64,000 nt of DNA from Pseudomonas guariconensis (GCF_024127895.1 NZ_JAMYBK010000008.1:118768-182767), one strand, 5' to 3'. Positions 7,736 through 14,987 are shown, numbered from the stretch's first letter. Program-made: numbers and translations. Notes: generated by a model from the sequence alone, not told the origin.

Positions 7736-7924
7736 TCAGGATGGCTTGCGCTCTTGCTTGGCGATGACCTTAATGCAGGTCTTACAGGTGACCTCGGACT
7801 TGAACCGGGCGGACTCCCATTCCTCGCCGTCACGGTGGCCACGGCCAACGCCGCAGGCCGAGAAGTGCTGGTTATCGTTGCCGTCGTGGTCGTAGTCGAT
7901 GTGGGCGGCCCAGTGGATTTTCAT
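7736..7924 (-). CDS. Hypothetical protein with Cys/His zinc-like pattern (62 aa)
   Basis: Starts MKIHWAAHIDYDHDGNDNQ and contains SACG and VTCKTCIKVI, a CxxC and nearby His residues that could form a small zinc site. Its ATG overlaps the stop of the 331-residue gene upstream. Function unknown. Confidence 0.6.
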   Translation of the reverse strand: MKIHWAAHIDYDHDGNDNQHFSACGVGRGHRDGEEWESARFKSEVTCKTCIKVIAKQERKPS

Positions 7925-8916
7925 GACTGGCGCACCAAGGCGCCGCGTGCGCACCAGGCCCCGTAGGCGTGACGCATCCAGTCTTGGATGAACACCCCGG
8001 CATCGGTCTTGCGATAGTCGGCTGCGGCGAAGTGGCGGTCGGCCCATTCACGGAACTCGCCTTCTTCGCATTCCATACATTGGTTGCCCAGGTCACGACA
8101 GATGGCGCAGTCGTTCGGCGCGCTCGGCTCTGCGCTGGCGGATAAGGCGGCCAGTTTCGCTGCCCATGTGCGGATAAAGTCACGCCCAGGGTTGATGCAG
8201 GAACCGTCCGTCTCAAGCTTGAATGCTTCCAATACTTCGCGCAGCAGCGAATCCTGCTCGGCCAGCTGGGCGCGCAGGGTTTCCAGCTCTGCCCGCTGGT
8301 CGCAGACAACTTTCCAGTGCTTGCTGATGCCTTCCCGCAGCCTCTCAACCTCGCCAGGATCGGCGTGGGTGTAGAGCTTTGCGCCGAGCCCAGGCATGCG
8401 CCCGGATGCCCAAGCAATCTCGTGCAACCCTTTCCCGAACGCCACGACCTCGCCAACCGGCTCGCCCTGACATGTCTCGGCAGTTGCGATGCCGGTCATC
8501 GGCCCCAGCCCAACAATCGGCAGCCCAGTCGCCGCCGCATCCCGCTCTGCCTCTTCTTTGGTCCACCAGATGGCAGTACCAACCATCCAGGCTATAGGCT
8601 CGGGGTGTTGTGGGGCTGGCTCGGGTGCAAGGTGGTGCCAGCTATCGACCTCGAACTCTGCCGGGCGAAGGCCGAGGCGGGTGCCGTCCTCCATTACCGC
8701 TGTGACGGCGCCGTGGCTATTCGTCCAAACGGGATAGGTTTGACCTGCTTTCGCCACCGGTGCATCGCCCTTGATGTAGGCGAGTCCTATCCCAGGCATA
8801 GGGTCGGCGGTGACTGTCTTCAGCATCCGGACCGTGCGCGGCACTCGGTCGCCAAACGGATAGCTGTCGCTGCGCTGGTGGAGTGCGGGACAATCGATTG
8901 TAGTTTCTGTGGGCAT
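7921..8916 (-). CDS. Ea22-like mosaic early protein with coiled coil (331 aa)
   Basis: A patchwork protein. It has an N-terminal region with YPVWTNSHGAVTAVMEDGTRLGLRP, a central segment IAWMVGTAIWWTKEEAERDA, and a coiled coil at about 190-245 (GEVERLREGISKHWKVV onward). The C-terminal cysteine cluster CAICRDLGNQCMECEEG precedes a segment ending MRHAYGAWCARG. This block structure is seen in lambda Ea22-like accessory proteins, which are shuffled among phages. The start at 8916 is my choice; the frame is open to 9216, overlapping the divergent gene. Confidence 0.55.
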   Translation of the reverse strand: MPTETTIDCPALHQRSDSYPFGDRVPRTVRMLKTVTADPMPGIGLAYIKGDAPVAKAGQTYPVWTNSHGAVTAVMEDGTRLGLRPAEFEVDSWHHLAPEPAPQHPEPIAWMVGTAIWWTKEEAERDAAATGLPIVGLGPMTGIATAETCQGEPVGEVVAFGKGLHEIAWASGRMPGLGAKLYTHADPGEVERLREGISKHWKVVCDQRAELETLRAQLAEQDSLLREVLEAFKLETDGSCINPGRDFIRTWAAKLAALSASAEPSAPNDCAICRDLGNQCMECEEGEFREWADRHFAAADYRKTDAGVFIQDWMRHAYGAWCARGALVRQS

Positions 8917-8968
8917 TGAGGACGTCTCGCGGCTATAGTTGAAACTCATTAATCTGAGGCAAACTAGA

Positions 8969-9607
8969 GTGAAATTGGACTTTGTATATGGTGTGGGTTG
9001 CACCCTGTTATTTGCTGTCGGTGTGCTGATCTCGCCTGTTCTGATTAAGGGCGACTCCAGTGCCTTCTTTAACGCAATCGGCTCTATCGCTAATGTTGCA
9101 ACGGCAGTAGTTGCATTTGCTGCGTTGAGAGCATGGAAGCCGCAATTTCGGCAAGCAAAGCTCTCGTCTGCCTTGGATGAGCTGGCAGTCGCTGCAGATG
9201 AGCTTAAGGTCATCAAAAAGCATCTGCCTGATATGTATAATTATTACAGGTCAAAGTTTGGTAAGGATGATAGAGGGCTGCTTGCAGAGCATGAGGGCAA
9301 ATTCCTAGAATCAGGCAGCCAATGGCATGAAGCTTATGCTCGCTATTCCCAGGCGTTGAAAACTGTTCGTATATACTTGTCGGGTTGTCAAGAGGCCGAG
9401 CGTCTCGACTCACTTGAGGATATAATGAGGATCTATCTGATAGAAAATGTTGGGTTTCTGAATGTTGTTGATAGCAATTCCCCAGGGTCTGCTGAGGTCG
9501 GACTGCGACTTGGCGAAATGAACGTAAAGCTGCGAGGTGCGCTAAAAGATATTAATGAAGCAATTCTTGAGTTAAGAGAAAGTGCTGCCTCGTTCAAATT
9601 AAGATAA
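8969..9607 (+). CDS. Membrane-anchored moron of low GC (212 aa)
   Basis: Rightward gene in a leftward operon, visibly richer in A+T than its neighbours. Two hydrophobic segments near the N-terminus (VYGVGCTLLFAVGVLISPVL and AIGSIANVATAVVAFAALRA) are followed by a long, mainly helical cytoplasmic domain. The GTG at 8969 has a TGAGG site nine bases upstream; an in-frame TTG at 8939 is an alternative. The architecture (two TM, helical domain, own strand, foreign composition) fits phage morons such as exclusion or abortive-infection proteins. No specific family recognised. Confidence 0.65.
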   Translation: MKLDFVYGVGCTLLFAVGVLISPVLIKGDSSAFFNAIGSIANVATAVVAFAALRAWKPQFRQAKLSSALDELAVAADELKVIKKHLPDMYNYYRSKFGKDDRGLLAEHEGKFLESGSQWHEAYARYSQALKTVRIYLSGCQEAERLDSLEDIMRIYLIENVGFLNVVDSNSPGSAEVGLRLGEMNVKLRGALKDINEAILELRESAASFKLR

Positions 9608-9699
9608 TCACATCTTTGAAAGGTGACGGCGACGCAGTTGGCGCGCGCTGTTCTGCTGAGCTATCAATTCATGGCTGACTCGACCCCGTGGAGGTCGTC

Positions 9700-9879
9700 A
9701 TGACACTGAAAAGCGATACCGAGGCCCTTGCCTCGATCGAGGAAGAAGCCCAGGCCATGCTGAAAAAGATCGGTCTGCCGGATGACCACCTGAAGAAGGA
9801 AGTGGTCATCTGCCTGCGCCAGATCATCGCGATTGCGCGCTACCGGAAAGGCCTGGGTGCCGACCCCGTCGTTGAATAG
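9700..9879 (+). CDS. Small hypothetical protein (59 aa)
   Basis: Starts MTLKSDTEALASIEEEAQAM after a GTGGAGG ribosome site. It is charged and helical with no known motif. It converges on the DGR reverse transcriptase, 22 bases from its stop, and follows the low-GC moron on the same strand. Confidence 0.6.
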   Translation: MTLKSDTEALASIEEEAQAMLKKIGLPDDHLKKEVVICLRQIIAIARYRKGLGADPVVE

Positions 9880-9901
9880 GGGAAGGCGCTGGCGGGCAGC
9901 G

Positions 9902-11059
9902 CTATCGCTTCGGGTAGGTCTGTGTCAGCGCGCCATTGACCACATGCCCACGCCGCAGCACCAGGTTGGCCAGCGCGGCGCGGTCTTTCTGGCTGTGGCT
10001 GGCCTGGCCAAGCAGGCCGAAGTAGCTGTTGGCTGTCTCGCGCAGGTTCTCCGCTGGCGCGGCGGCAGTTCGCTTCAGGGCCTGGGCCACTGACTTCTTG
10101 CGAGTGGTACGCCGCCAGGGCTTGATCGCGTGCCCAACGAAGTCCACGCCGCGGTCAATTGGCTGCAGGATGGTCTTCGAAGGGTTGAGCCTGACGCCTA
10201 GGCTGGGCAGGAACTGCTCAATTTGCTGGAGCCATTCGTTCAGCTGTTGCGGCGACTCATGCAGCAGCACGAAGTCGTCGACGTAGCGGATGTAGTGCTT
10301 GGCCTTGAGCGTGTGCTTGCAGAACTGGTCCAGGGCGTCGAGGTAGACGTTGGCGAAGAACTGCGATGACAGGTTGCCGATCGGCAGGCCCAGGTATGCC
10401 GGCTGCGCTGTCAGCCGCTTGTGCTGCGGCACGCGATTGAACAGGCCAGCAGGGCTGCGCAGTTCGTAGTTCTCGCGTGGGTCGTGCATCAGCACCTGCA
10501 AGGCCAGTTTCCGCCACCAGGGATCGTCGATGCGGCTGGCCAGCTGGCGCCCGAGCACGCGCTTGTCGATCGACACGAAGAAGTTCGCCAGGTCGCATTT
10601 CAGGTAGAAGCCCGGCCGCGACCAGTTCTGCGTCTGGCTGCGGATCTTCGCCTCAAGGCGCTTCGCGGCGTACAGCGTGCCGCGCCCTGGGATACAGGCG
10701 CAGCTGTCCACTATGAAGCTGCGCTCGATGGCGGGGCCGATGCGGTTGTACAGCAGGTGATGCACGATGCGATCCCGGAACTCGGCGGCCCATACCTCGC
10801 GGGCCTTTGGCCGGGTGACCACAAAGCAGATCGAGCGGCCAGGCTGGTAGGTGCCACCCTGGAGCTCGTCGAATAGGTCGAGGAGGTTGGCCTCCATGTC
10901 CACTTCGAAGCGGCGAGCGCTCGCGGTGTTCCGCTTGTGCCGCCGGCAGTCGTAGTAGGCCTGGACCAATTCCTCGAAAGTGAAGGGTGCAACCGATGAG
11001 TCTGCGGACGGGGCGGACAAGACGCTCGTTGTTCTTGTCGTTGTTGTTGAGCCAGCCAT
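9902..11059 (-). CDS. DGR reverse transcriptase
   Basis: A group II intron-like reverse transcriptase of the diversity-generating retroelement clade. With the ATG at 11059 (385 aa), motifs are KCDLANFF (Asp156), GLPIGNLSSQFFANVYLDAL (224-243) and YVDD (259-262) with the catalytic aspartates. The IGNLxSQ form of motif 4 marks DGR enzymes. No intron maturase or nuclease domain follows. With Avd it would make mutagenised cDNA from the TR RNA, with errors at template adenines. The true start is uncertain: conserved sequence begins near FTFEELVQAYY (residue 26), and all upstream in-frame starts lie inside the TR. Confidence 0.95.
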   Translation of the reverse strand: MAGSTTTTRTTSVLSAPSADSSVAPFTFEELVQAYYDCRRHKRNTASARRFEVDMEANLLDLFDELQGGTYQPGRSICFVVTRPKAREVWAAEFRDRIVHHLLYNRIGPAIERSFIVDSCACIPGRGTLYAAKRLEAKIRSQTQNWSRPGFYLKCDLANFFVSIDKRVLGRQLASRIDDPWWRKLALQVLMHDPRENYELRSPAGLFNRVPQHKRLTAQPAYLGLPIGNLSSQFFANVYLDALDQFCKHTLKAKHYIRYVDDFVLLHESPQQLNEWLQQIEQFLPSLGVRLNPSKTILQPIDRGVDFVGHAIKPWRRTTRKKSVAQALKRTAAAPAENLRETANSYFGLLGQASHSQKDRAALANLVLRRGHVVNGALTQTYPKR

Positions 11060-11102
11060 TCTCAAAGTCCATGTTGTAGGCGTTGTTGGCGGAGAACTGC
11101 GA
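11001..11102 (-). repeat. DGR template repeat (TR), 102 bp
   Basis: Read on the minus strand, this aligns without gaps to 11676-11777 (88/102 identical) and 12393-12492 (89/100 identical). All 14 VR1 differences and 10 of 11 VR2 differences are at T on the plus strand, that is, at adenines of the sense strand. The TR is rich in AAC/AAT triplets in the frame of the target genes. It lies between avd and the reverse transcriptase, as in Bordetella BPP-1. Confidence 0.96.
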
Positions 11103-11257
11103 CCTATCGTGCTATCCACGTCGCCAGGACGATTGCTCAGCCTGGAAACTGCGCCGGACCTACCAGCATCCGCTGGCGGTATCCGTGCTGCGCATGGCGG
11201 TGTCCATCGGACAGCGGCACGACCAGATTCAGCGCACAGGCAGGAGAGCCGTAACCC

Positions 11258-11611
11258 TCAAGCGGCGGGCGCGGTTGCGGATTTCTTCCAGGCGTTTGCC
11301 TGGCGGCCTACGGAGGCCGTGAGCTTCATTACTTTCGCGTGTTGGCCACGGCTGACAGCGCCGCAATCTGAAAGCGCCCTGAACAGGTAGTTGAGCGACC
11401 AGGTGCTTTCGATCACCTGGGTAAGGTGCGGGCGCTTGTCACGCGCCATGTTGGCTCGGCCGATCAGCAACAGAATTTCGAGGCATACGTCTCGGATCTT
11501 GTTGCCCGCGATCTGCTTCAGGTCGCGCGGGATGTGCCGAACCAAGGTGAGGGAAAGCTGGAACAGCTCCTCGGCCACCTTGTGGATCTCTAACTGGGTG
11601 TGCAGGGCCAT
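11258..11611 (-). CDS. avd: DGR accessory variability determinant (Avd)
   Basis: A 117-residue, almost wholly helical basic protein that fits the four-helix-bundle Avd family, which is related to 23S rRNA intervening-sequence proteins. In known DGRs Avd forms a pentamer that binds the reverse transcriptase and TR RNA and is needed for cDNA synthesis. It starts after AGGAGG with five bases' spacing and lies between target gene 1 and the TR. Size, composition and position all support the call. Confidence 0.88.
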   Translation of the reverse strand: MALHTQLEIHKVAEELFQLSLTLVRHIPRDLKQIAGNKIRDVCLEILLLIGRANMARDKRPHLTQVIESTWSLNYLFRALSDCGAVSRGQHAKVMKLTASVGRQANAWKKSATAPAA

Positions 11612-11630
11612 CCTGGCCTCCTAGAAGCGA

Positions 11631-11646
11631 GGGCGCCGAGGCGCCC
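11631..11646. other. Hairpin downstream of VR1 (candidate DGR target-recognition structure)
   Basis: Perfect inverted repeat GGGCGC CGAG GCGCCC, stem 6 bp with 4-base loop. It lies about 30 bases beyond the 3' (GC-rich) end of VR1 on the sense strand, in the gap before avd. BPP-1-type DGRs need a short hairpin at this place for efficient retrohoming. Confidence 0.6.
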
Positions 11647-11663
11647 AGGAATGAAGAATTGGA

Positions 11664-12260
11664 TTACTGAAGGAATCTGCGGACGGGGCGGACAAGACGC
11701 TCGATGCCCTTGCCGGTGTAGTCGAGCCAGCCAAGCGCAAAGTCCATGAGGTAGGCGCTGTCGGCGGAGAACTGCGAGCTCGACACATACCAGGCCTTCT
11801 CGAACGCCTGGGGCAGGTACAGGTAACCGTGATACAGCTCGCCAGACGCCGCCAGGTAGAAGTCGTTGTGCCCGTCTGCGGTGTAGCTAACTGCCGCGAT
11901 GGCTGCCGGGTGCTTGCCTTCCTGGGCGATCAGGAGGGCAGTATTGGTGCGGCCGTCGATCTGGTTGGTGCCTTCCACCTCGGCGCCGTAATCGCCAAAG
12001 GCGTGCTTGCCAACATCGGTTTCAGCAAAGATGACGTGACACATGCCTTCGGGGTAAAGACGCAGGCCGCCGTAGATCCCGCCTTGACCCTTCCAGTATT
12101 CGCCGATGGCAGGCGGGGTTGGTTTGAGATCTTCGGAAGTTGCGCGCGTTTCGTGATTGCGATCCTTGAGCAATGCGCTGAACAGCGCGAACGCCAATGG
12201 GCTCAGGGACGGAGCGGATAGGTTAACGTTGAGGGTACCGATCAATGGCGCGTGGTCCAT
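11664..12260 (-). CDS. DGR variable protein 1, lectin-fold type C-terminus
   Basis: A 198-residue target protein; start has AGGAG six bases upstream. The last 37 residues (162-198) hold VR1. The C-terminus has the DGR C-type-lectin/DUF1566 pattern: an aromatic SSQFSADSAY stretch, a GWLDY element and the final RLVRPVRRF. The N-terminal 120 residues are not recognised (YWKGQGGIYGGLRLYPEG). No signal peptide or TM segment. Relative to the TR-encoded peptide, asparagines are replaced by Asp, Ser, Leu, Tyr, Thr, Gly and Ile at surface-type positions. Its ligand is unknown. Confidence 0.9.
   Translation of the reverse strand: MDHAPLIGTLNVNLSAPSLSPLAFALFSALLKDRNHETRATSEDLKPTPPAIGEYWKGQGGIYGGLRLYPEGMCHVIFAETDVGKHAFGDYGAEVEGTNQIDGRTNTALLIAQEGKHPAAIAAVSYTADGHNDFYLAASGELYHGYLYLPQAFEKAWYVSSSQFSADSAYLMDFALGWLDYTGKGIERLVRPVRRFLQ
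11676..11777 (-). repeat. DGR variable repeat VR1
   Basis: 102 bp aligned to TR 11001-11102. The 14 differences, at offsets 29, 32, 33, 38, 41, 45, 48, 59, 60, 62, 74, 75, 83 and 87, are all at T of the plus strand. The first 28 bases, the GC-rich initiation end, are identical to TR. Confidence 0.96.
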
Positions 12261-12327
12261 GCTGTGCTCCTGATGGAAATAGGGGCAGGCGGCCGGCGCT
12301 TCCCGGCGTGCTTCTGGTCTGATCGCC

Positions 12328-12346
12328 ATTCCGACGAACCCGGAAT
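12328..12346. other. Hairpin downstream of VR2
   Basis: Inverted repeat ATTCCG / CGGAAT with a 7-base loop, about 47 bases past the GC-rich end of VR2 and beyond the stop of target gene 2. A weaker counterpart of the hairpin after VR1. Confidence 0.4.
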
Positions 12347-12376
12347 CGCCTGCAGAGAAAGGAATGAAGGGGTGAA

Positions 12377-12853
12377 TTACTGAATGGGAAGGCTGCGGAC
12401 AGGGCGGACAAGACGCTCGAAGTCCTTGTCGTAGTAGTCGAGCCAGCCATTCTCAAAGCCCATGAGGTAGGCGCTGTTGGCGGAGAACTGCGTACTCAGC
12501 CAGTGGAAGCGGTCTTCACGCAGGGTCACCAGGCTGTCGGCCTTCGCGGCCATCACCAGCTGGCCTTCCAGGCAGGACGGGATATGCGCGCCCAGCTCCA
12601 GAGCCTTGATGGCGATCTCGCAGCCGGCCTCGGCCATGGCGCGGGTGTTCGCTTCACCGTCGCTGTAGCTGCCGGCGCCCGGAATCTTCACACCGTATTC
12701 GCCCCAGGGCCCCTTGAGCTCGTCGTCCAGCTGGATCAAGGCGCGTTCCTGGCCGTTCAGCCAGTAGCGGGTGAGGAAGATGCCGCCGGCGAGCGGCTGG
12801 CCGCGCTCGGGAAGGTCAGCAGCAGCAATGAATTGCGGTACAGGTTGGGTCAT
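12377..12853 (-). CDS. DGR variable protein 2, lectin-fold type C-terminus
   Basis: A 158-residue second target, first gene of the DGR transcript, with GGAG upstream of its ATG. VR2 covers residues 121-154. It shares STQFSANSAYLM, GWLDYYDK and ERLVRPVRS with target 1 and ends three residues later. The N-terminal part (IFLTRYWLNGQERALIQLDD, then YGVKIPGAGSYSDG) differs from target 1, so the two are not simple duplicates. No export signal. Like target 1, it lies far from the tail genes. Confidence 0.9.
   Translation of the reverse strand: MTQPVPQFIAAADLPERGQPLAGGIFLTRYWLNGQERALIQLDDELKGPWGEYGVKIPGAGSYSDGEANTRAMAEAGCEIAIKALELGAHIPSCLEGQLVMAAKADSLVTLREDRFHWLSTQFSANSAYLMGFENGWLDYYDKDFERLVRPVRSLPIQ
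12393..12492 (-). repeat. DGR variable repeat VR2
   Basis: 100 bp aligned to the TR. Ten differences, at offsets 29, 30, 33, 42, 45, 48, 68, 74, 75 and 83, are at template T (sense A). The single exception (base 12401, G to A) lies in the GC-rich initiation end, where TR and VR often differ. Confidence 0.95.
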
Positions 12854-12965
12854 GACTTTCTCCAGGGTGTAGTCCGCTCTCCATAGCTGGATGCGGGATG
12901 GTGGCAATTTGGTTTGGGATGGGGTATTACGGGTGACCGGCATGGGGCCGGAACAAGGAGTTGGA

Positions 12966-13244
12966 ATGGCTAGGGTAAGGGTGAAGCGATTGTCTATCGG
13001 GTCTGCTGCTGGGACAGCTCTCTATGATGAGCACACATGCAAGCCACTGTACGCCGATCAAATAGGACCGAAAGCGTTCAAGGTCACACTCACTGATGGC
13101 AATTACGACCATTCAGGCGATCCACTCGATGAAGGTCAATTTGAGATGGAAACTGAGGTCGGATTCTTTCATGGCTACGCGAACGAGCAGATGCCAGGAC
13201 TGGGATTGCCCGAAACCATCATTCTCACGCTGATCGCTGAATAG
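12966..13244 (+). CDS. Hypothetical protein (92 aa), divergent from the DGR
   Basis: Starts MARVRVKRLSIGSAAGTA after a strong AAGGAG site. Predicted small beta-rich soluble protein, similar in style to ligand-binding domains but not recognised. It is divergent from target gene 2, sharing the 112-bp promoter region, and overlaps the 3' end of the next leftward gene by 20 bases. Association with the DGR cassette is possible by position only. Confidence 0.6.
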   Translation: MARVRVKRLSIGSAAGTALYDEHTCKPLYADQIGPKAFKVTLTDGNYDHSGDPLDEGQFEMETEVGFFHGYANEQMPGLGLPETIILTLIAE

Positions 13245-13752
13245 TCGGTGCAAATACCTCGTCGCCAGGATCCTGCTGAATCATCAGCATGCTCTTCCGG
13301 TCGAAGGCCAGGGCCAGGCGCGGCGAGATGCTGATCTCATGCCGCGGCGGGGCGAGAAACTTCGCCGCGTGCAGCCTGCCAAGCGCGTGGATGCCATGGA
13401 TCAGCGCCTCGATCATCTGGCTGTATGTGGCATCTGCCCAGCCGCATATCGCCCGCAGATGCTGACCCGTTCGCTTCCTGGCTGAAAGCCGCAGCGACTC
13501 AGTGCGCGCCACAGACCGATGAGCTTCGATTTCGTGGCGCGCGATCCTGAACAGCGCGTGATGCCCGAGTGCTTCGATGTGATGAATCATCAGCGTAATC
13601 GCCTCGCCCTGTTCCTCTATCCCGGCCCACTCCATCAGTTCCAGCAGGGCCTGTTTAGTCCCTGGTCGAACCTTCAAACGCAGGTCTTCTTCCTGCAGGC
13701 GTTCGGCCTTCTCGCGCCGTCGCCGGTCGCGTTCCGCCTGGTCCATCGCCAT
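13225..13752 (-). CDS. Hypothetical helical phage protein (175 aa)
   Basis: A basic N-terminus (MAMDQAERDRRRREKAERLQ) precedes two similar helical blocks (LRLKVRPGTKQALLELMEWAG and LRLSARKRTGQHLRAICGWAD). Each resembles a ribbon-helix or helix-hairpin unit, suggesting an internal duplication. Ribosome site AAGGAGG is six bases from the ATG. Copy E of the dispersed palindromic element is read in frame and encodes RHEIEAHRSVART. Function unknown; DNA binding is plausible. Confidence 0.6.
   Translation of the reverse strand: MAMDQAERDRRRREKAERLQEEDLRLKVRPGTKQALLELMEWAGIEEQGEAITLMIHHIEALGHHALFRIARHEIEAHRSVARTESLRLSARKRTGQHLRAICGWADATYSQMIEALIHGIHALGRLHAAKFLAPPRHEISISPRLALAFDRKSMLMIQQDPGDEVFAPTIQRSA
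13505..13541 (-). repeat. Dispersed palindromic element, copy E (in coding sequence)
   Basis: 37 bp with core arms CGCGCCAC and GTGGCGCG. Read on the minus strand it closely matches copy A (21079-21115), including the loop (CGAAGCT). It lies inside the 175-residue gene without breaking the frame. Confidence 0.65.
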
Positions 13753-13793
13753 ACGGCACCTCCTTCAATCCGCTGGGTGGTAGGTTGAACTGC

Positions 13794-13988
13794 TCACGCC
13801 GCCTTGTTCTTTGCAGCGCGTTTCGGGTTTTTCTGCTCAATTTCCAGATCCATGTCATTCCAGCCCGCAAGCCACCAAGAGCCGCGGAAGGTGTGAGCGG
13901 CGAATGGGTTGGCCATCTTGCCGCCACCGTTGCGGCGGCATTCCCGGCCTACGTAGTAGATGCTGGGGTGCTCGCCGTGATCGATCAT
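13794..13988 (-). CDS. RMF/CrpP-like small protein
   Basis: A 64-residue protein. GRECRRNGGGKMANPF and SWWLAGWNDMD fit the ribosome modulation factor pattern (G-x2-A/C-x4-G ... NP ... W-x2-GW). RMF dimerises ribosomes in stationary phase; phage homologues have mostly unknown roles. It starts 3 bases below the ssb stop in the leftward early operon. A second protein of this type is at 26405-26602. Confidence 0.5.
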   Translation of the reverse strand: MIDHGEHPSIYYVGRECRRNGGGKMANPFAAHTFRGSWWLAGWNDMDLEIEQKNPKRAAKNKAA

Positions 13989-13990
13989 GG

Positions 13991-14479
13991 CTATGCACCT
14001 GCCAGATGGTGGAGCGGAGCGAACGGGATATCGTCGTCGAAGCTTTCGTAGTCCGGACCGTTCGTGCCTTGCTGGCTCTGCTGCTGGGCGGCCTGGCGCT
14101 GCTGGGTGCGCTGTTGCTGTCGGGGCTGCTGGGGCGGCTGGTTGCCCTGCGATTGCTGAGGCGGGCTTCCGGCGAACTTGATGATGATCACCCGTCCGGT
14201 GAGCTTCACGCCCTGCGTCTGGTCGGACTTCGTGAAAACCTCTACGTGCGCATCATCGACGGTGAAGTGCACCTGCTGGCCTTTAACCAGGTATGGAGCC
14301 ATGGCCTCAGCCTGCTTGCCCCAGAGCGTGGCATCCACCCACTGGGTGGGGCGCTTTCCATCCTGGCCCTTGCGGCCGTAGTCGCAGGCGATTGCCAGGT
14401 TGCAGACGGCATCGCCGTTTGGGGTGTGGCGCAGTTCAGCGTCGCGGCCAATGCGGCCGATATCGGTAAGTGTTGGCAT
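13991..14479 (-). CDS. ssb: Single-stranded DNA-binding protein
   Basis: A 162-residue protein with an OB fold in residues 1-105 (MPTLTDIGRIGRDAELRHTP, VCNLAIACDYGRK, WVDATLWGKQAEAMAPYLVKG). A Gln/Pro-rich linker follows, then the acidic DDDIPF tip. Here the tip is followed by nine extra residues (APLHHLAGA), so it is not terminal as in host SSB. Works with the annealing protein and Gp157 encoded just upstream. Confidence 0.9.
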   Translation of the reverse strand: MPTLTDIGRIGRDAELRHTPNGDAVCNLAIACDYGRKGQDGKRPTQWVDATLWGKQAEAMAPYLVKGQQVHFTVDDAHVEVFTKSDQTQGVKLTGRVIIIKFAGSPPQQSQGNQPPQQPRQQQRTQQRQAAQQQSQQGTNGPDYESFDDDIPFAPLHHLAGA

Positions 14480-14489
14480 GAGTTATCTC

Positions 14490-14987
14490 TTACTTGATGC
14501 GGATCGAAGACTTTCCGCGCTCCAGGTGAGCGCCCTTTACCTCCTGGCCGGACTTGATCCGCTCGGAGATAGCCTTCTTGTCAGGGACATAGGTCACGCG
14601 CGAATCGACCAAATCGTCAGGGAGGGACTTTTCGTCGTCGATGATTACTGACTCGCGGCCTTTGGCCAGAGTGATGGTGAAGAGGGGGCAGCTAATCTTG
14701 GTGATGTTCGCCGCCTCCATGTTCTCGCGCAGGTAGTCGATGATCTGCCCCTTGCGATTGGACATGATCCGCTTTCGCTCCTGGAGGCGATCGATCTCGG
14801 CCTCCACGGCCTCGATATCACCATCCATGTTCAGGATGACTCGACTTACGGCCAGGGCCTTGTCATTGAACTCAGCCTCAATGGCGCCCATGGTGTCGCG
14901 TACAGCGATGGCCATGTCTTCATCGGCCCCATCCATAAGGGCGGTCAACTCTTTGAATTGACCCGTCAGCTCGTAAAGAGTGCTCAT
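14490..14987 (-). CDS. Siphovirus Gp157 family protein
   Basis: A 165-residue protein with a long coiled coil in the N-terminal half (IEAVEAEIDRLQERKRIMSN) and the family's C-terminal block (DDLVDSRVTYVPDKKAISER then IKSGQEVKGAHLER). Gp157 proteins accompany phage recombination genes; one member was linked to phage resistance in Streptococcus thermophilus. The ATG overlaps the Rad52-like gene's stop (ATGA), giving an operon annealing protein - Gp157 - SSB. Confidence 0.85.
   Translation of the reverse strand: MSTLYELTGQFKELTALMDGADEDMAIAVRDTMGAIEAEFNDKALAVSRVILNMDGDIEAVEAEIDRLQERKRIMSNRKGQIIDYLRENMEAANITKISCPLFTITLAKGRESVIIDDEKSLPDDLVDSRVTYVPDKKAISERIKSGQEVKGAHLERGKSSIRIK

Noticed and set aside
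9902..11119. Group II intron or retron as the source of the reverse transcriptase
   Set aside because: No maturase/HNH domain, no intron ribozyme ends and no msr/msd-type structure; the TR/VR pairs and Avd-like gene show a DGR.
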